Shown: positions 25,583 to 34,160, counted from the stretch's first letter. The stretch: 64,000 nt of DNA from an uncultured Latescibacterota bacterium (GCA_951813615.1 OX638377.1:2604001-2668000); one strand, 5' to 3'. Notes: a model not told the origin generated them from the sequence alone. Numbers and translations: made by a program.

Positions 25583-26569
25583 ATGCCGAACATTATGCTC
25601 ACCGCCCAGTTCCAAAACGCCGAATTCGCCTCCAACGAGCGCGAACGGGGCCTTGAAAAGCTCCGCTCCTTGGGCACCCTCATCCCGGAGCCAGCCGTCC
25701 TCACCCCCGAGCACGCTCCCGACCTAATCGCCTCTATCGCCAGTTCATCGGTCTATACGGACGAATTTTACGCCGCGGCCGAGGATTTGCGCATCGTCGC
25801 CCGTTGGGGCGTCGGCTTTGACAAGGTCAATATCCCAGGGGCCACGCGCCACGGCGTGATTATCACCGTGACGCCGGTTCACATGGACGCGGTCGCCGAA
25901 TACGCCATTGCCCAGTGGATGGCCACCCTCAAGCGGGTCTATACCCTCAATCACCTCTCCCACCGAGGCGACTTCTCTATCATCCGCACCTATGAGGCCC
26001 AATACACCACCCTCGGCCTGTACGGCTGCGGCCGCATCGGCCAAGAGGTAGCTCAACGTGCCGTACCGCTCCTAGGCGAAGACGGTCGCTTACTCATCTA
26101 CGACACCCGCCCCGACATCGCCGAGATCGCCGCCCAATATGGGGCCGAAGTTGTCGATTCGCCCGAAACGCTCTTTCGCGAGAGCGACACAGTCTCGCTC
26201 CACGTCTCCGGCGACGAGACCATCGTCCACTACGACCTGCTCAGCCTGATGCAGCCCCACGCCTCGCTGATCAATCCCTCGCGCGGCAATCTCGTCAACG
26301 ACGAGGACGTCCACCGCGCCATCGAAGAGGAAAAGCTCTATTACTACGTGGTGGACGATCCAGTCAACGACACCCGCGCTATCCATAAGGATCACCCGCG
26401 CATCATCTGCACCAACCACAATGCTGGCATTACGGTCGAATCCACCATGCGCCTCGACGCCAAAGGCATCGAGCAAGTCTCAGCCGCCATCGCCGGCCGC
26501 CAGCCCGAACATATCCTCAATCCAGAGGTCCTTGACCACCCACGGGTCAAGGCGTGGCTCAAGGAGTAA
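25583..26569 (+). CDS. D-isomer specific 2-hydroxyacid dehydrogenase
   Basis: 328-residue NAD(P)-dependent dehydrogenase interconverting 2-hydroxy and 2-keto acids. It has an N-terminal catalytic half with RWGVGFDKVNIPGA near residue 75, a Rossmann domain with LYGCGRIGQEV near residue 148, the substrate Arg in LINPSRGNLV (about 235), and the catalytic His in CTNHNAGIT (about 280). The usual Glu region is changed (DPVNDTRAIHKDHP), as in phosphoglycerate-dehydrogenase-like family members. It lies between the kinase (25 bp gap) and the enolase-family gene (4 bp gap). Confidence 0.9.
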   Translation: MPNIMLTAQFQNAEFASNERERGLEKLRSLGTLIPEPAVLTPEHAPDLIASIASSSVYTDEFYAAAEDLRIVARWGVGFDKVNIPGATRHGVIITVTPVHMDAVAEYAIAQWMATLKRVYTLNHLSHRGDFSIIRTYEAQYTTLGLYGCGRIGQEVAQRAVPLLGEDGRLLIYDTRPDIAEIAAQYGAEVVDSPETLFRESDTVSLHVSGDETIVHYDLLSLMQPHASLINPSRGNLVNDEDVHRAIEEEKLYYYVVDDPVNDTRAIHKDHPRIICTNHNAGITVESTMRLDAKGIEQVSAAIAGRQPEHILNPEVLDHPRVKAWLKE

Positions 26570-26573
26570 GGAT

Positions 26574-27704
26574 GTGAAAATAACCCGCTTCGACGTCACG
26601 CCGCTCAACAATCGCGGCCTCCTGCTCCGAGTCGAAACCGACGCCGGCCTCACAGGTCTGGGCGCGCCCATGAATTACGAGCACGGCCGCACGGTGGGGC
26701 GGGCCATCCTCGACATGGGCGATTACCTGATCGGCCGCGATCCTCTGCAAATCGAAGACCATTGGCAGACGCTCTATCGCTCCAGCTATTCCCGCCAGAT
26801 GCCGATCCTCTTGGCGGCCCTCAGCGGCATAGAAATGGCCTGCTTAGACCTGTTGGGTAAAACCGCTAACCTACCCGTGTGGAAGCTATTAGGAGGATCC
26901 GTGCGCGAGAAAATCCGGGTCTATGGGGCAGCCGGAGGTCCCACCCCGGAACAAGCCGCTCAAGCCGCTCGCCAGCGCGTCGAACAAGGCTTTACAGCGC
27001 TCAAAACCACCCCCTTTCCCGATCCTGTGCGCCCCATTGAGACCCCGGCGGGAATCGAGCGCAGCGTGTCCCTCGTTGCGGCCATGCGCGAAGCCGTCGG
27101 CCCGGCCATCGACATTGCCATCGACTTCCACCGCGCTACCAGCCCGGCGTTGGCCAAGGTGCTCCTGCGCGAACTCGAGCCGCTAAAGCCGCTCTTCGTC
27201 GAGGAGCCGACCCGCTCCACCGACAATATCGGCCCCCTGCTCGAACTGACGCGCTCGACCTCCATCCCCATCGCCACCGGCGAACGGTGTGCCACCCGCT
27301 GGGGCTTCCGCGAACTGTGCGAGCGCAAGGCCGCGGCCATCGTCCAGCCCGATATCCGCCACTGCGGCGGCATCCTCGAAATGAAGAAGATCGCCGCCTT
27401 AGCCGAAGTCCACGAGATCGCCGTCGCGCCCCACAACGCCGCTGACCCCCTCGGCATCGTCGCCTCCGTACACGCGATGGCCGGCACGCCTAATTTCCTC
27501 ATCATGGAATACGGCGGTGGTGGTGGTGAAGGGTTTTTCACCAACCCGTTGCAAATGCAGGATGGATTTGTGGAATTGCCCCGAGGGCCGGGGCTAGGCG
27601 TAGAGATTGACCCAGATGGTCTAGAAGCGGCTACTCATCGCGGTCCTTGGCGACAGCGGACGATGCGCCGCCACCCAGAGGACGGTTCTTTTGCGGATTT
27701 TTAA
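26574..27704 (+). CDS. Enolase superfamily (mandelate racemase/muconate lactonizing-like) enzyme
   Basis: 376-residue acid-sugar dehydratase or racemase. The N-terminal capping domain begins KITRFDVTPL. The barrel includes a metal-ligand run IAIDFHRATSP, LFVEEPTR and PIATGERCATRWGF, and ends with a late His in VAPHNAADPLGI. FHR in place of the second-strand KxK, together with the late His, fits mandelate-racemase/galactonate-dehydratase-like members. I chose GTG at 26574, which has AAGGAG upstream and begins four bases after the preceding stop; the frame is open from 26421. Last gene of the sugar-acid operon. Confidence 0.92.
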   Translation: MKITRFDVTPLNNRGLLLRVETDAGLTGLGAPMNYEHGRTVGRAILDMGDYLIGRDPLQIEDHWQTLYRSSYSRQMPILLAALSGIEMACLDLLGKTANLPVWKLLGGSVREKIRVYGAAGGPTPEQAAQAARQRVEQGFTALKTTPFPDPVRPIETPAGIERSVSLVAAMREAVGPAIDIAIDFHRATSPALAKVLLRELEPLKPLFVEEPTRSTDNIGPLLELTRSTSIPIATGERCATRWGFRELCERKAAAIVQPDIRHCGGILEMKKIAALAEVHEIAVAPHNAADPLGIVASVHAMAGTPNFLIMEYGGGGGEGFFTNPLQMQDGFVELPRGPGLGVEIDPDGLEAATHRGPWRQRTMRRHPEDGSFADF

Positions 27705-27760
27705 CAAATGTTATGCGTAAGCCTTACTCGCTCGACATTCGGTGAAGGGGAGCACAAATA

Positions 27761-28093
27761 ATGCAGCTTCCCAATAGTCTCCAAGCGTACATTCCGCCCG
27801 AAAAGCTGACTGACTATTTGCTGTCGGAAACACATGTCGTTGGAAAAGCAAAAGCCTCTTTTTTTCGTAAACTAGGCTTCAATGAGACCAATGTTCACCT
27901 ACTGGAGCACGAACTACTGACTCTTGCTCACAGTACGCCGGTGCGAGAGGTGGTTCCATCGCCACACGGCATCAAGTATGTTATTGAAGGGGTGATAGAA
28001 ACACCAAATGGAACTGCGCCACTTATATGCACGGTCTGGATTCTTGAAACAGAAGAGACCAACCCGCGCTTTGTGACCGCGTATCCTGCCTAA
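27761..28093 (+). CDS. DUF6883-like small protein
   Basis: 110 residues. Segments PPEKLTDYLLSETH, VGKAKASFFRKLGF and the closing WILETEETNPRFVTAYPA match the pattern of DUF6883 proteins, which usually occur beside DUF4926 proteins and as toxin-like C-terminal domains. A strong AAGGGGAG precedes the start. The local base composition is richer in A and T than in the preceding operon, which suggests acquired DNA. The DUF4926-like gene follows 29 bp downstream. Function unknown; toxin/antitoxin-type behaviour is an inference from context. Confidence 0.75.
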   Translation: MQLPNSLQAYIPPEKLTDYLLSETHVVGKAKASFFRKLGFNETNVHLLEHELLTLAHSTPVREVVPSPHGIKYVIEGVIETPNGTAPLICTVWILETEETNPRFVTAYPA

Positions 28094-28122
28094 GTACGTC
28101 GTAATCAGCATAGGAGAATATC

Positions 28123-28347
28123 ATGATCCGCGAATTGGATACTGTAGTCTTGGCCCACGATCTTGAAGCCTATGGTTTAACCCAAGGCGATGTTGGAGCC
28201 GTCGTTCATCGCTATGAGGACAAGGAGACATTTGAAGTTGAATTCGTGACCGGACAAGGAACCACGGTCGCCCTTTTAACCCTGTCCCATCACGACCTGC
28301 GTCCTATGTATGCCCAAGAGATCCTGCATGTCCGGGCACTCGCCTAG
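28123..28347 (+). CDS. DUF4926-like small protein
   Basis: 74 residues. It begins IRELDTVVLAHDLEAYGL and continues QGDVGAVVHRY, matching the short DUF4926 family with its SH3-like beta pattern. Its position just after the DUF6883-like gene, 29 bp away on the same strand, is the usual pairing. Probably the antitoxin or immunity-like partner of that protein, but no experiment is known to me. Confidence 0.75.
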   Translation: MIRELDTVVLAHDLEAYGLTQGDVGAVVHRYEDKETFEVEFVTGQGTTVALLTLSHHDLRPMYAQEILHVRALA

Positions 28348-28370
28348 ATCGAACTTCAAAGAAAACTTCC

Positions 28371-28875
28371 ATGAAACAACAGACGTTGCTTGCTCATCTC
28401 GCCCGACGGAAGAAGTTCAGCGATAAGTACGAAAACATTGCTGTCGAGGCTCTTGGACACATCCTGTCAACATCCCCGGCGGCTGTACGTGCGCTTGAGG
28501 AAGTGTTGCAAACCGGCGGCGCGGAGGTTGGAAAAATTGCCCAAGTGCGGACTCAAGACAGCGACGAGGAAGGGGGGATCCCGGATCTCTCGGGCCGCGA
28601 TGCGGATGGCAGGAAGCGCATGTTGATTGAGGCTAAGTTCTGGGCCGGACTTACCGAGCGCCAGCCCGTTAGACAGTAACGGTGGCTGGGCGGACGTAAA
28701 GCCCCTCAGCGAGATACGGGACAATCTCAAACCGCTCCCACCCGAACTATTTGAAGAGGACAATAAGTTGGTGATCCCGATTTATCTGCCGGTCGGCGTC
28801 GAGGAAGACGCGGTGCGCGATGCCGTGGTCGAACGCATCAAGGAGGTAGAAAGTCTGATTAATCCGGTTGATTGA
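28371..28875 (+). pseudogene. Fragmented PD-(D/E)XK nuclease-like gene
   Basis: Two pieces of one former gene. The first frame (28371-28679) ends soon after a nuclease-like core, GIPDLSG followed by LIEAKFWAGLTE, giving the Asp ... Glu-X-Lys pattern of PD-(D/E)XK enzymes. The second piece (up to 28875, shifted by one frame) reads GWADVKPLSEIRDNLKPLPP and looks like the C-terminal end of the same type of protein. A central deletion plus frameshift at about 28675 separates them. It follows the DUF6883/DUF4926 pair and fits a decayed defence or restriction gene. Confidence 0.65.
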
Positions 28876-28910
28876 CCCGCTAAACGCCAGACCCTACGCG
28901 CAATGTAATA

Positions 28911-29084
28911 TCATCTCTCAATTGGGCGAAATCGTTTCTTTGGCCCCGGATTCAGCAGCGGACGATCAGACTCTCGTTCGCGCTTTCGGAGCGATTGAAC
29001 AATGCGTCCAAGGTCATTTCCATGTTCGGCAGCATGGGCCTTGCGGTGCTGGCGAATTTCCTCAACAATAGGATCTTCAATCAT
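28911..29084 (-). CDS. 57-residue antitoxin-like protein
   Basis: Short frame with AGGAG nine bases upstream of its ATG. It reads MIEDPIVEEIRQHRKAHAAE, then a basic tail with PKKRFRP. The opening DPIVEEIRxxR is characteristic of small antitoxin-like proteins found beside PIN-type toxins in many bacteria. It lies directly downstream of the truncated vapC and the small transposon. The following toxin gene, if there was one, is absent. Confidence 0.55.
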   Translation of the reverse strand: MIEDPIVEEIRQHRKAHAAEHGNDLGRIVQSLRKRERESDRPLLNPGPKKRFRPIER

Positions 29085-29094
29085 CCGCGACTCC

Positions 29095-29210
29095 TATAGC
29101 AATCCTAAATGACTTGAGAGATATTGCGCTTCGTCTTCTCTGGTGAACACGCTACGATAGCTATCTGTGTCATCTGCGGATTATTTTGTAAATGATTTCG
29201 GACTGCTATA
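29095..29210. mobile_element. 116-bp MITE-like element inserted in vapC
   Basis: Ends form imperfect inverted repeats: TATAGCAATCCTAAATGACTT on the left and, on the other strand, TATAGCAGTCCGAAATCATTT on the right (17 of 21 match). Both ends begin with TA, as expected for IS630/mariner-type insertion at TA dinucleotides. No coding capacity. It interrupts the PIN-domain toxin gene and supplies its new stop codon at 29105. Confidence 0.7.
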
Positions 29211-29320
29211 TCAGACAGAAAAAGCTGATCAGCAGGTAGATTCTCAATCCAACGCAACACGGCCTCATGCGGTCTAGGACGGCGCAACTCCGAGACGACG
29301 TTGGTGTCGAGGCGATACAC
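29105..29320 (-). pseudogene. VapC-type PIN toxin truncated by a MITE
   Basis: The GTG-started frame begins YRLDTNVVSELRRPRP, the standard first strand of a VapC PIN ribonuclease with its first catalytic Asp, and continues to ADQLFLSDIA. The next residues are encoded by the inserted element at 29095-29210 and end after 71 codons. The remaining PIN acidic residues are absent, and the rest of the gene is not seen on the other side. It starts five bases after the Phd-like antitoxin stop, the normal operon order. It should be inactive. Confidence 0.8.
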
Positions 29321-29325
29321 TAAGC

Positions 29326-29586
29326 CTACTCAAAGACCCGCGTCGCCCGATGGCGATGGCGATGGCGGGGAGGAGTAAGGGATTCCGTCTTGGCCCCAGA
29401 CGCCAGCATCAAGTCCTTCAAGGTTGGCTCGACCCTCTTCTCCAACCTCCGCCATTGAGCTATGGGGACGAGCACAGCCGCCTCCACGCCGCGCCTGGTC
29501 ACGATCTGCGGCCCTTCTTTTAGACTCGCCTCAAGAAGTTCGCCAAATCGCGCTTTTGCCTCTTGCACCTGCCACGTTTTACTCAT
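29326..29586 (-). CDS. Phd/YefM family antitoxin
   Basis: 86 residues. The opening WQVQEAKARFGELLEASLKE followed by IVTRRGVEAAVLVPIAQW is the characteristic DNA-binding core of Phd/YefM antitoxins, which repress their operon and neutralise a partner toxin. The C-terminus carries an unusual run of alternating His and Arg (PRHRHRHRA) encoded by a short tandem repeat. The cognate VapC at 29105-29320 is broken, so this is now an orphan antitoxin. Confidence 0.85.
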   Translation of the reverse strand: MSKTWQVQEAKARFGELLEASLKEGPQIVTRRGVEAAVLVPIAQWRRLEKRVEPTLKDLMLASGAKTESLTPPRHRHRHRATRVFE

Positions 29587-29659
29587 ATAGCCTCGATATG
29601 GGTGGTATGTGGAACGGGAGTATCAACCCAACTGATACGCTCCCCTGAATCTCAATTTA

Positions 29660-29947
29660 TCACACTACCTGCGGCTGATAGCGCTCGACCTTAATCTGGT
29701 CTTCGCCCCTGCGCGCTTGCGCCAGATCGTACGAAGTCTGCCGACGCAGCCAGAACTCAGCATTGGACCAGCCTGCCTTCTCCAGCCGAATGGCCATCTC
29801 CGGCGAAATACCCGCATGGCCATTCAGTACGCGCGAAAGCGTGTGACGAGCCACGTCTAACACCTTCGCCGCCTCGGTGACGCTCAGACCGAGCGGGGTC
29901 AAGCAATTCTCCTTGATGCTGTGGCCAGGATGTGAAGGATTTTTCAT
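29660..29947 (-). CDS. HigA family antitoxin, orphan
   Basis: 95-residue helix-turn-helix antitoxin. It starts [16 protein letters not shown], a HigA hallmark, followed by the [22 protein letters not shown] and [15 protein letters not shown]. The frame is open upstream to 30391, but only as a shadow of the next gene. A HigB toxin normally lies directly upstream; here only 77 bp separate it from the HupE-like gene, and no toxin frame exists in that gap. It is therefore an orphan or a solo regulator. Confidence 0.85.
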   Translation of the reverse strand: MKNPSHPGHSIKENCLTPLGLSVTEAAKVLDVARHTLSRVLNGHAGISPEMAIRLEKAGWSNAEFWLRRQTSYDLAQARRGEDQIKVERYQPQVV

Positions 29948-30024
29948 TGCCACGATGTTCTGTCTCTTGCTAGTGATAATGAACCAAATGTACAGCGTTC
30001 CGGTACACCGGCCAACAACAGTCC

Positions 30025-31119
30025 TCAAAGCGGCATGTATTCCAGCCCCAAAACCCGCTCGACAAACCAACCCAGCCCAAAAAGCCCAATAACGGCCGAC
30101 ACCACCAAGACAACCGTGCGCTGATAAGACTGTCGGCTGAGCCAAGCGATCAAGGGAAAGACGAGCGCGACAATGGCTACCTGGCCGATTTCCACGCCGG
30201 CGTTGAACGCAAACAGCGAGGCGACCAGCCCCTTGGTCGGCAACCCCAACTCGCGCAGCACATTGGCGAAGCCAAACCCGTGTACCAGCCCAAAGGCAAA
30301 GGTGATCATCCAGCGGTAATCCGTGCGCTTGAGCCAGAAGTTCTCCACCGCGACGTACACGATGCTCAAGGCAATGCCAGCCTCGATCCACTGGCTCGGC
30401 AGGCGGACGACTTCAAGGGCCGCTAAGCAGAGGGTAATGCTATGGGCAACGGTAAAGGCCGTAACTACCTTGACCAAACTGAGCAGCCGACCACCCACTA
30501 CGATCAGCGCTAGCAGAAACATGACGTGGTCGTAACCGAGGAAAATGTGCTCCACCCCGAGCACCGTGAACTCGTATAGATGGTCCCACAGCGACTTCTC
30601 TCCGGCGAAGGTCTGCTCCGGCGACGACGCCGAAAACACGGCTTGGACGAGCGGCTGACCGGGCAACATGACTTTGGCCAAGTTTTTGTGCGCGTCCCCA
30701 AAGCGCTCCGGCCAACCGACCCACACCTCCAATTCTTTGACAGGGGCCTCCAACTCGGCGCTGAAGTACACGTTGGCAAACATATTGCCCTTGTTGTCCG
30801 GGGTGATGTCTCCCCTGTCGCGCACGAGGGTGAGCGGCTCGCCGTTGGCCCGCAGCCGCATCTGCTTTTCGACAAAGGCGAATACATCGTCGAGGCCGGC
30901 CTCTATCTCTTCGTAGAACAGCAGACTGTCCCCGTTTTCATCGATGCCGATTTTCAGAAGATCAAAATCGTCCATGCGCACGCGCACTTTGAGCGCGGCG
31001 TCCTCCGCGATCAAATTCGTGTAGCTGGTGTTGAGCTTGTGGGCGCGGACTGTGTTGGGGGTGGCAAAAAACAGCAGGGTGAGTGCAAATGTGAATATCA
31101 AACTAAGGCGTGTCTTCAT
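30025..31119 (-). CDS. HupE/UreJ family membrane protein
   Basis: 364-residue membrane protein. After a signal peptide and an extracytoplasmic domain of about 140 residues ([10 protein letters not shown] at its start) come seven or so membrane segments. [16 protein letters not shown] (about residues 188-203), FTVAHSITL (about 220) and GVEIGQ are the His/Asp/Glu motifs of HupE/UreJ-2 proteins, linked in other bacteria to nickel or cobalt import. It overlaps the 3' end of the cytochrome c gene and is the last gene of the phosphate operon strand. The link to phosphate is unexplained. Confidence 0.85.
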   Translation of the reverse strand: MKTRLSLIFTFALTLLFFATPNTVRAHKLNTSYTNLIAEDAALKVRVRMDDFDLLKIGIDENGDSLLFYEEIEAGLDDVFAFVEKQMRLRANGEPLTLVRDRGDITPDNKGNMFANVYFSAELEAPVKELEVWVGWPERFGDAHKNLAKVMLPGQPLVQAVFSASSPEQTFAGEKSLWDHLYEFTVLGVEHIFLGYDHVMFLLALIVVGGRLLSLVKVVTAFTVAHSITLCLAALEVVRLPSQWIEAGIALSIVYVAVENFWLKRTDYRWMITFAFGLVHGFGFANVLRELGLPTKGLVASLFAFNAGVEIGQVAIVALVFPLIAWLSRQSYQRTVVLVVSAVIGLFGLGWFVERVLGLEYMPL

Positions 31120-31492
31120 TTTCTTTCTTTAGTAAAGAGCGGATATAAGCGGCAATCTGCTCGCGATCCTCCGCCGAAAGATGTCCATAGCCCGGCATGG
31201 ACGTACCGGGCATTCCCTTCTGAATCGTCCGGGCGATGGCAGCCTTGCTGTGGCCATTTTTGTACGCGGCGGGATCGCGGAAATCGCGTGGAGGCGGCTT
31301 GAGCGTTGCCGCGATCTGGCCATCGCCGCGACCATCCGGGCCGTGGCACACCGCGCATCCATTGCGAATAAAGAGGGCCTTGCCCTGCTCCACCGCACCT
31401 GTGGCATCGTCGCTTTCGCCAGCGCAGCCAGCCGCTAGGGCAACCAATGCCCAGCGCAATATCGCGGTCTTAACCGCGGCTCTGCAGTTCAA
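31103..31492 (-). CDS. Class I cytochrome c, probable lipoprotein
   Basis: 129 residues. A short hydrophobic leader ends in a lipobox-like LAAGC. A single heme motif CAVCH is near residue 46, and the distal Met ligand is in MPGTSMPGYGHL near residue 93. Periplasmic, membrane-anchored electron carrier. The TTG start at 31492 overlaps the histidine kinase end by 23 bases; an internal TTG nearer the leader is possible. It overlaps the HupE-like gene by 17 bases. This packing between a PhoR-like kinase and HupE is unusual. Confidence 0.8.
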   Translation of the reverse strand: MNCRAAVKTAILRWALVALAAGCAGESDDATGAVEQGKALFIRNGCAVCHGPDGRGDGQIAATLKPPPRDFRDPAAYKNGHSKAAIARTIQKGMPGTSMPGYGHLSAEDREQIAAYIRSLLKKENEDTP

Positions 31493-32780
31493 AGCTGAAG
31501 GTCGTCCCCGCCCCTAACTTGCTCTGTACGGACACTTGCTCGCCGTGGACTTCGGCAATGTGGCGCACGATAGACAATCCCAAGCCCGTGCCGCCGAGGT
31601 CGCGCGAGCGCCCTTTGTCAACTCGGTAGAAGCGCTCGAAAATCCGCCCCAAGTCTTCGGAAGGGATGCCAATGCCGGTATCTTCGACGTAAATCGCTAG
31701 GCGATTAGTGCCCTCTACGGGCCGCGTGCCAATGCGGACTTTCCCACCGGCGGGCGTGTATTTGACGGCGTTATCGAGCAAGTTGATTAGAGCCTGTTCA
31801 ATCAATTTGGGATCGCAGATCACTTGGACAGACGGCGGAATGTCGCAGTGAATGGCGATTTGCTTTTGCGCGGCCGCTTGGCTGACCGAGCCAACGGACG
31901 TATCGACCAAGGGCTTTAGCTCGCAAGGGACCAACTCGACTTCCAATTGATCCGACTCCAGCCGCGACAGATCGAGCAAATCGCCGAGCAAGCGGGTCAA
32001 GCGGTCGGCGTGATTCTCGATGATGCCGGTGAAGCGGTGCGCCGTCTCCCGATCGTTGACCGCACCATCGGACAAAATTTCGGCATAACCCTTAATAGCT
32101 GTCAACGGCGTGCGCAATTCGTGGGACACGTTGGCGACAAAGTCGCGGCGCATCCGCTCTAGTTCGCGCAAGCGCGTAATATCGTAGAGAACTGCCACCG
32201 CGCCGATACACTCGTTTCCTTCGAGGATGGGCGCGACCTGCAGGTCCAAGTGACGCTCTGGAACACCGGTCAGTTCCACTTCCATTGCTCGGCCCCGACC
32301 TTCGGCCAAACATCCCGACAGCGCATCTTGGATAGCCGAACAGCGCACAACCTCGGCGGTCAACAGCCCCTCTAACGGTGGGTCTAAGCCAAACAGGTTG
32401 GCCAGCGCTTTGTTGGCCAGTACCACCCGGCCATCGCGGTCGACGACCAAGATGGCCTCGGTAATGCTTTCGAGGATGACCTCTAAGCGGTTATTTTCGC
32501 TCTCTAGCTGACCGATGCGCTGTTGAATGCGCTCGGCGAGTTCCTCTAGCGGGCGGGCCAACTCGGGATGGAATGCCTCTAGCCAAGTCGAGTCGTCGGG
32601 GGCCGCTTCGTCGAGCTGGCGCAACCGCTCTCCCTGCCGGCGGGCCGTGCGGCCCCAGAACCAAATTTGGCCGCCAGTCCAAAGCGCGGCCAACAGAAGT
32701 GCGAGTACGATGTGTCCACTCCACCAGACGAGCACGACCAACAGCGCGTTGCCCAGAAGCGCGATCCACCCGAGGTACAC
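31470..32780 (-). CDS. phoR: PhoR-like sensor histidine kinase
   Basis: 436-residue membrane kinase. Two N-terminal membrane segments (about residues 4-40) have almost no periplasmic loop, as in PhoR. Then come a PAS domain (about 115-215, VILESITEAILVVDRDG), HisKA with FVANVSHELRTPL (phospho-His), and HATPase_c with LINLLDNAVKYTP, DTGIGIP and GTGLGLSIV. The GTG start two bases from the response regulator stop has GAGAGG upstream; longer frames to 32972 shadow the regulator. With PhoU and Pst upstream it should sense phosphate through Pst/PhoU. Confidence 0.93.
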   Translation of the reverse strand: MYLGWIALLGNALLVVLVWWSGHIVLALLLAALWTGGQIWFWGRTARRQGERLRQLDEAAPDDSTWLEAFHPELARPLEELAERIQQRIGQLESENNRLEVILESITEAILVVDRDGRVVLANKALANLFGLDPPLEGLLTAEVVRCSAIQDALSGCLAEGRGRAMEVELTGVPERHLDLQVAPILEGNECIGAVAVLYDITRLRELERMRRDFVANVSHELRTPLTAIKGYAEILSDGAVNDRETAHRFTGIIENHADRLTRLLGDLLDLSRLESDQLEVELVPCELKPLVDTSVGSVSQAAAQKQIAIHCDIPPSVQVICDPKLIEQALINLLDNAVKYTPAGGKVRIGTRPVEGTNRLAIYVEDTGIGIPSEDLGRIFERFYRVDKGRSRDLGGTGLGLSIVRHIAEVHGEQVSVQSKLGAGTTFSFELQSRG

Positions 32781-32781
32781 C

Positions 32782-33474
32782 CTATCGTCCCTCTCGGCGA
32801 AAGCGATAGCCCATGCCGCGCACAGTTTCGACCATTTCGGCTGCCGTCCCGAGCTTTTCGCGCAGGCGGCGGATGTGCGTGTCAACCGTGCGGCTATAGC
32901 CAACGTACTCGTAGCCCCACACCACCTTGAGCAACTCCTCCCGCGACTGCACCCGCCCGCGCCGCTGCGCAAGGGTCGTTAAGAGCTTAAACTCGGTCGC
33001 CGTCAGCTCGATGGGATCGCTGTCGAGTTGCACCTGACATCCCACCGGATCAATGGCCAAAGGGCCAGCCACGATCTGCGCGTCTTCCGCATCGTCGCTC
33101 CCTTGGACGCGGCGCAAGATGGCGCGAATGCGCAAGACGAGTTCGCGCGGGGAGAAGGGCTTGACCAAGTAATCGTCCGCACCCAATTCCAAGCCGACGA
33201 TGCGGTCGATTTCGCCAGCCCGTGCCGTCAGCATCAAGACCGGTATGTCCTTGGTGCGGGGGTTTTGCTTGAGAAGGCGGCAGACCTCTAAGCCGCCGAT
33301 GCCCGGCAGCATCAGATCCAAGACCACGAGACAAACAGGATTTTGCTCAATCGCGCTTAGGGCCTGCTCTTCGTCCTCGGCCGGCACGACGGCAAAACCG
33401 GACTGCTCTAGATGGTACGAAACTAAGGCGAGAATGTCGGGCTCGTCCTCAACGACTAGGATCTTGTCGTTCAT
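32782..33474 (-). CDS. phoB: PhoB-like OmpR-family response regulator
   Basis: 230 residues. Receiver domain with ILVVEDEPDI, phospho-Asp in LVVLDLMLPG (about residue 53), LTARAG and the Lys in YLVKPFSPRE. The C-terminal winged helix of OmpR/PhoB type has ELTATEFKLLTTL and SRTVDTHIRRLREKL. The ATG overlaps the phoU stop (ATGA). It should bind Pho boxes such as the candidates at 43977-44019 and 40884-40911. Confidence 0.94.
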   Translation of the reverse strand: MNDKILVVEDEPDILALVSYHLEQSGFAVVPAEDEEQALSAIEQNPVCLVVLDLMLPGIGGLEVCRLLKQNPRTKDIPVLMLTARAGEIDRIVGLELGADDYLVKPFSPRELVLRIRAILRRVQGSDDAEDAQIVAGPLAIDPVGCQVQLDSDPIELTATEFKLLTTLAQRRGRVQSREELLKVVWGYEYVGYSRTVDTHIRRLREKLGTAAEMVETVRGMGYRFRREGR

Positions 33475-34160
33475 GAGTCGTTTTCCTCCCACCATTCTTC
33501 TTTTTGGTGCCGCACGATGCGCCCCTCGACGAGGAACGCCACGTTCTCGGCGATGTTGGAGGCGTGATCGCCGATCCTTTCGAGGTGCCGCGACACCAAG
33601 ATCAGGTAGATGCCGCGGTCGATGGTGTCCGGCCCAATCGACGGCGCGTGCATGTACGTGAGCAACTCGCGAAAAATCTGGTCGCGCAACAGGTCGAGTT
33701 CCTCGTCGCGCTGACCGACGTCGCGCGCCAAGTCCACATCGCGGCGCACGAACGCATCGAGGGCATCCTTGACCATACTTTGCGCCAATTCGGACATGCG
33801 CGGGATGTCGATCAGCGGCTTGAGCAGCGGCATCTTGTTGAGCACCTCGGCGCGTTGGACGATGTTGACGGCTTCGTCGTTGATCCGCTCTAGGTCTTCA
33901 TTGATTTTCAAGATGCAGGCCAACAGCCGCAGGTCGCTGGCCATCGGCCCTTGGGTCGCAAACACCTTCAGGCAGGACTCCTCAATGCCGATTTCCCAAT
34001 CGTCGATCTTCTTTCCGCCTTCAAGCACGGCCTGCACTAGCTCATCGTCGCGGTCCACGAGGGCGCGCACAGCCTGCTCAATGGACTCCTCGACGGCCCC
34101 GCCCATTTTTAATAAGTCCTGTTTGAGCTCATCTAATTGCTGGTCGAATCTTCGTTCCAT
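33471..34160 (-). CDS. phoU: Phosphate-specific transport system accessory protein PhoU
   Basis: 229-residue all-helical protein with two PhoU repeats. Landmark segments are RRFDQQLDELKQDLLKMGG at the N-terminus and ERINDEAVNIVQRAE in the first repeat, with a second acidic ERIGDHASNIAENV near residue 205; these are the metal-cluster motifs. It negatively regulates the Pho response through PstB and PhoR. Lies 14 bp after pstB and overlaps phoB. Confidence 0.95.
   Translation of the reverse strand: MERRFDQQLDELKQDLLKMGGAVEESIEQAVRALVDRDDELVQAVLEGGKKIDDWEIGIEESCLKVFATQGPMASDLRLLACILKINEDLERINDEAVNIVQRAEVLNKMPLLKPLIDIPRMSELAQSMVKDALDAFVRRDVDLARDVGQRDEELDLLRDQIFRELLTYMHAPSIGPDTIDRGIYLILVSRHLERIGDHASNIAENVAFLVEGRIVRHQKEEWWEENDS

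Noticed and set aside
28467..28763. Minus-strand frame of 98 codons
   Set aside because: Antisense to the broken nuclease gene, Ser/Leu/Arg-rich and without motif.
29660..30391. A 243-codon protein covering HigA and upstream sequence
   Set aside because: The upstream two thirds merely shadow the HupE/UreJ gene in another frame; HigA starts at its usual Met at 29947.
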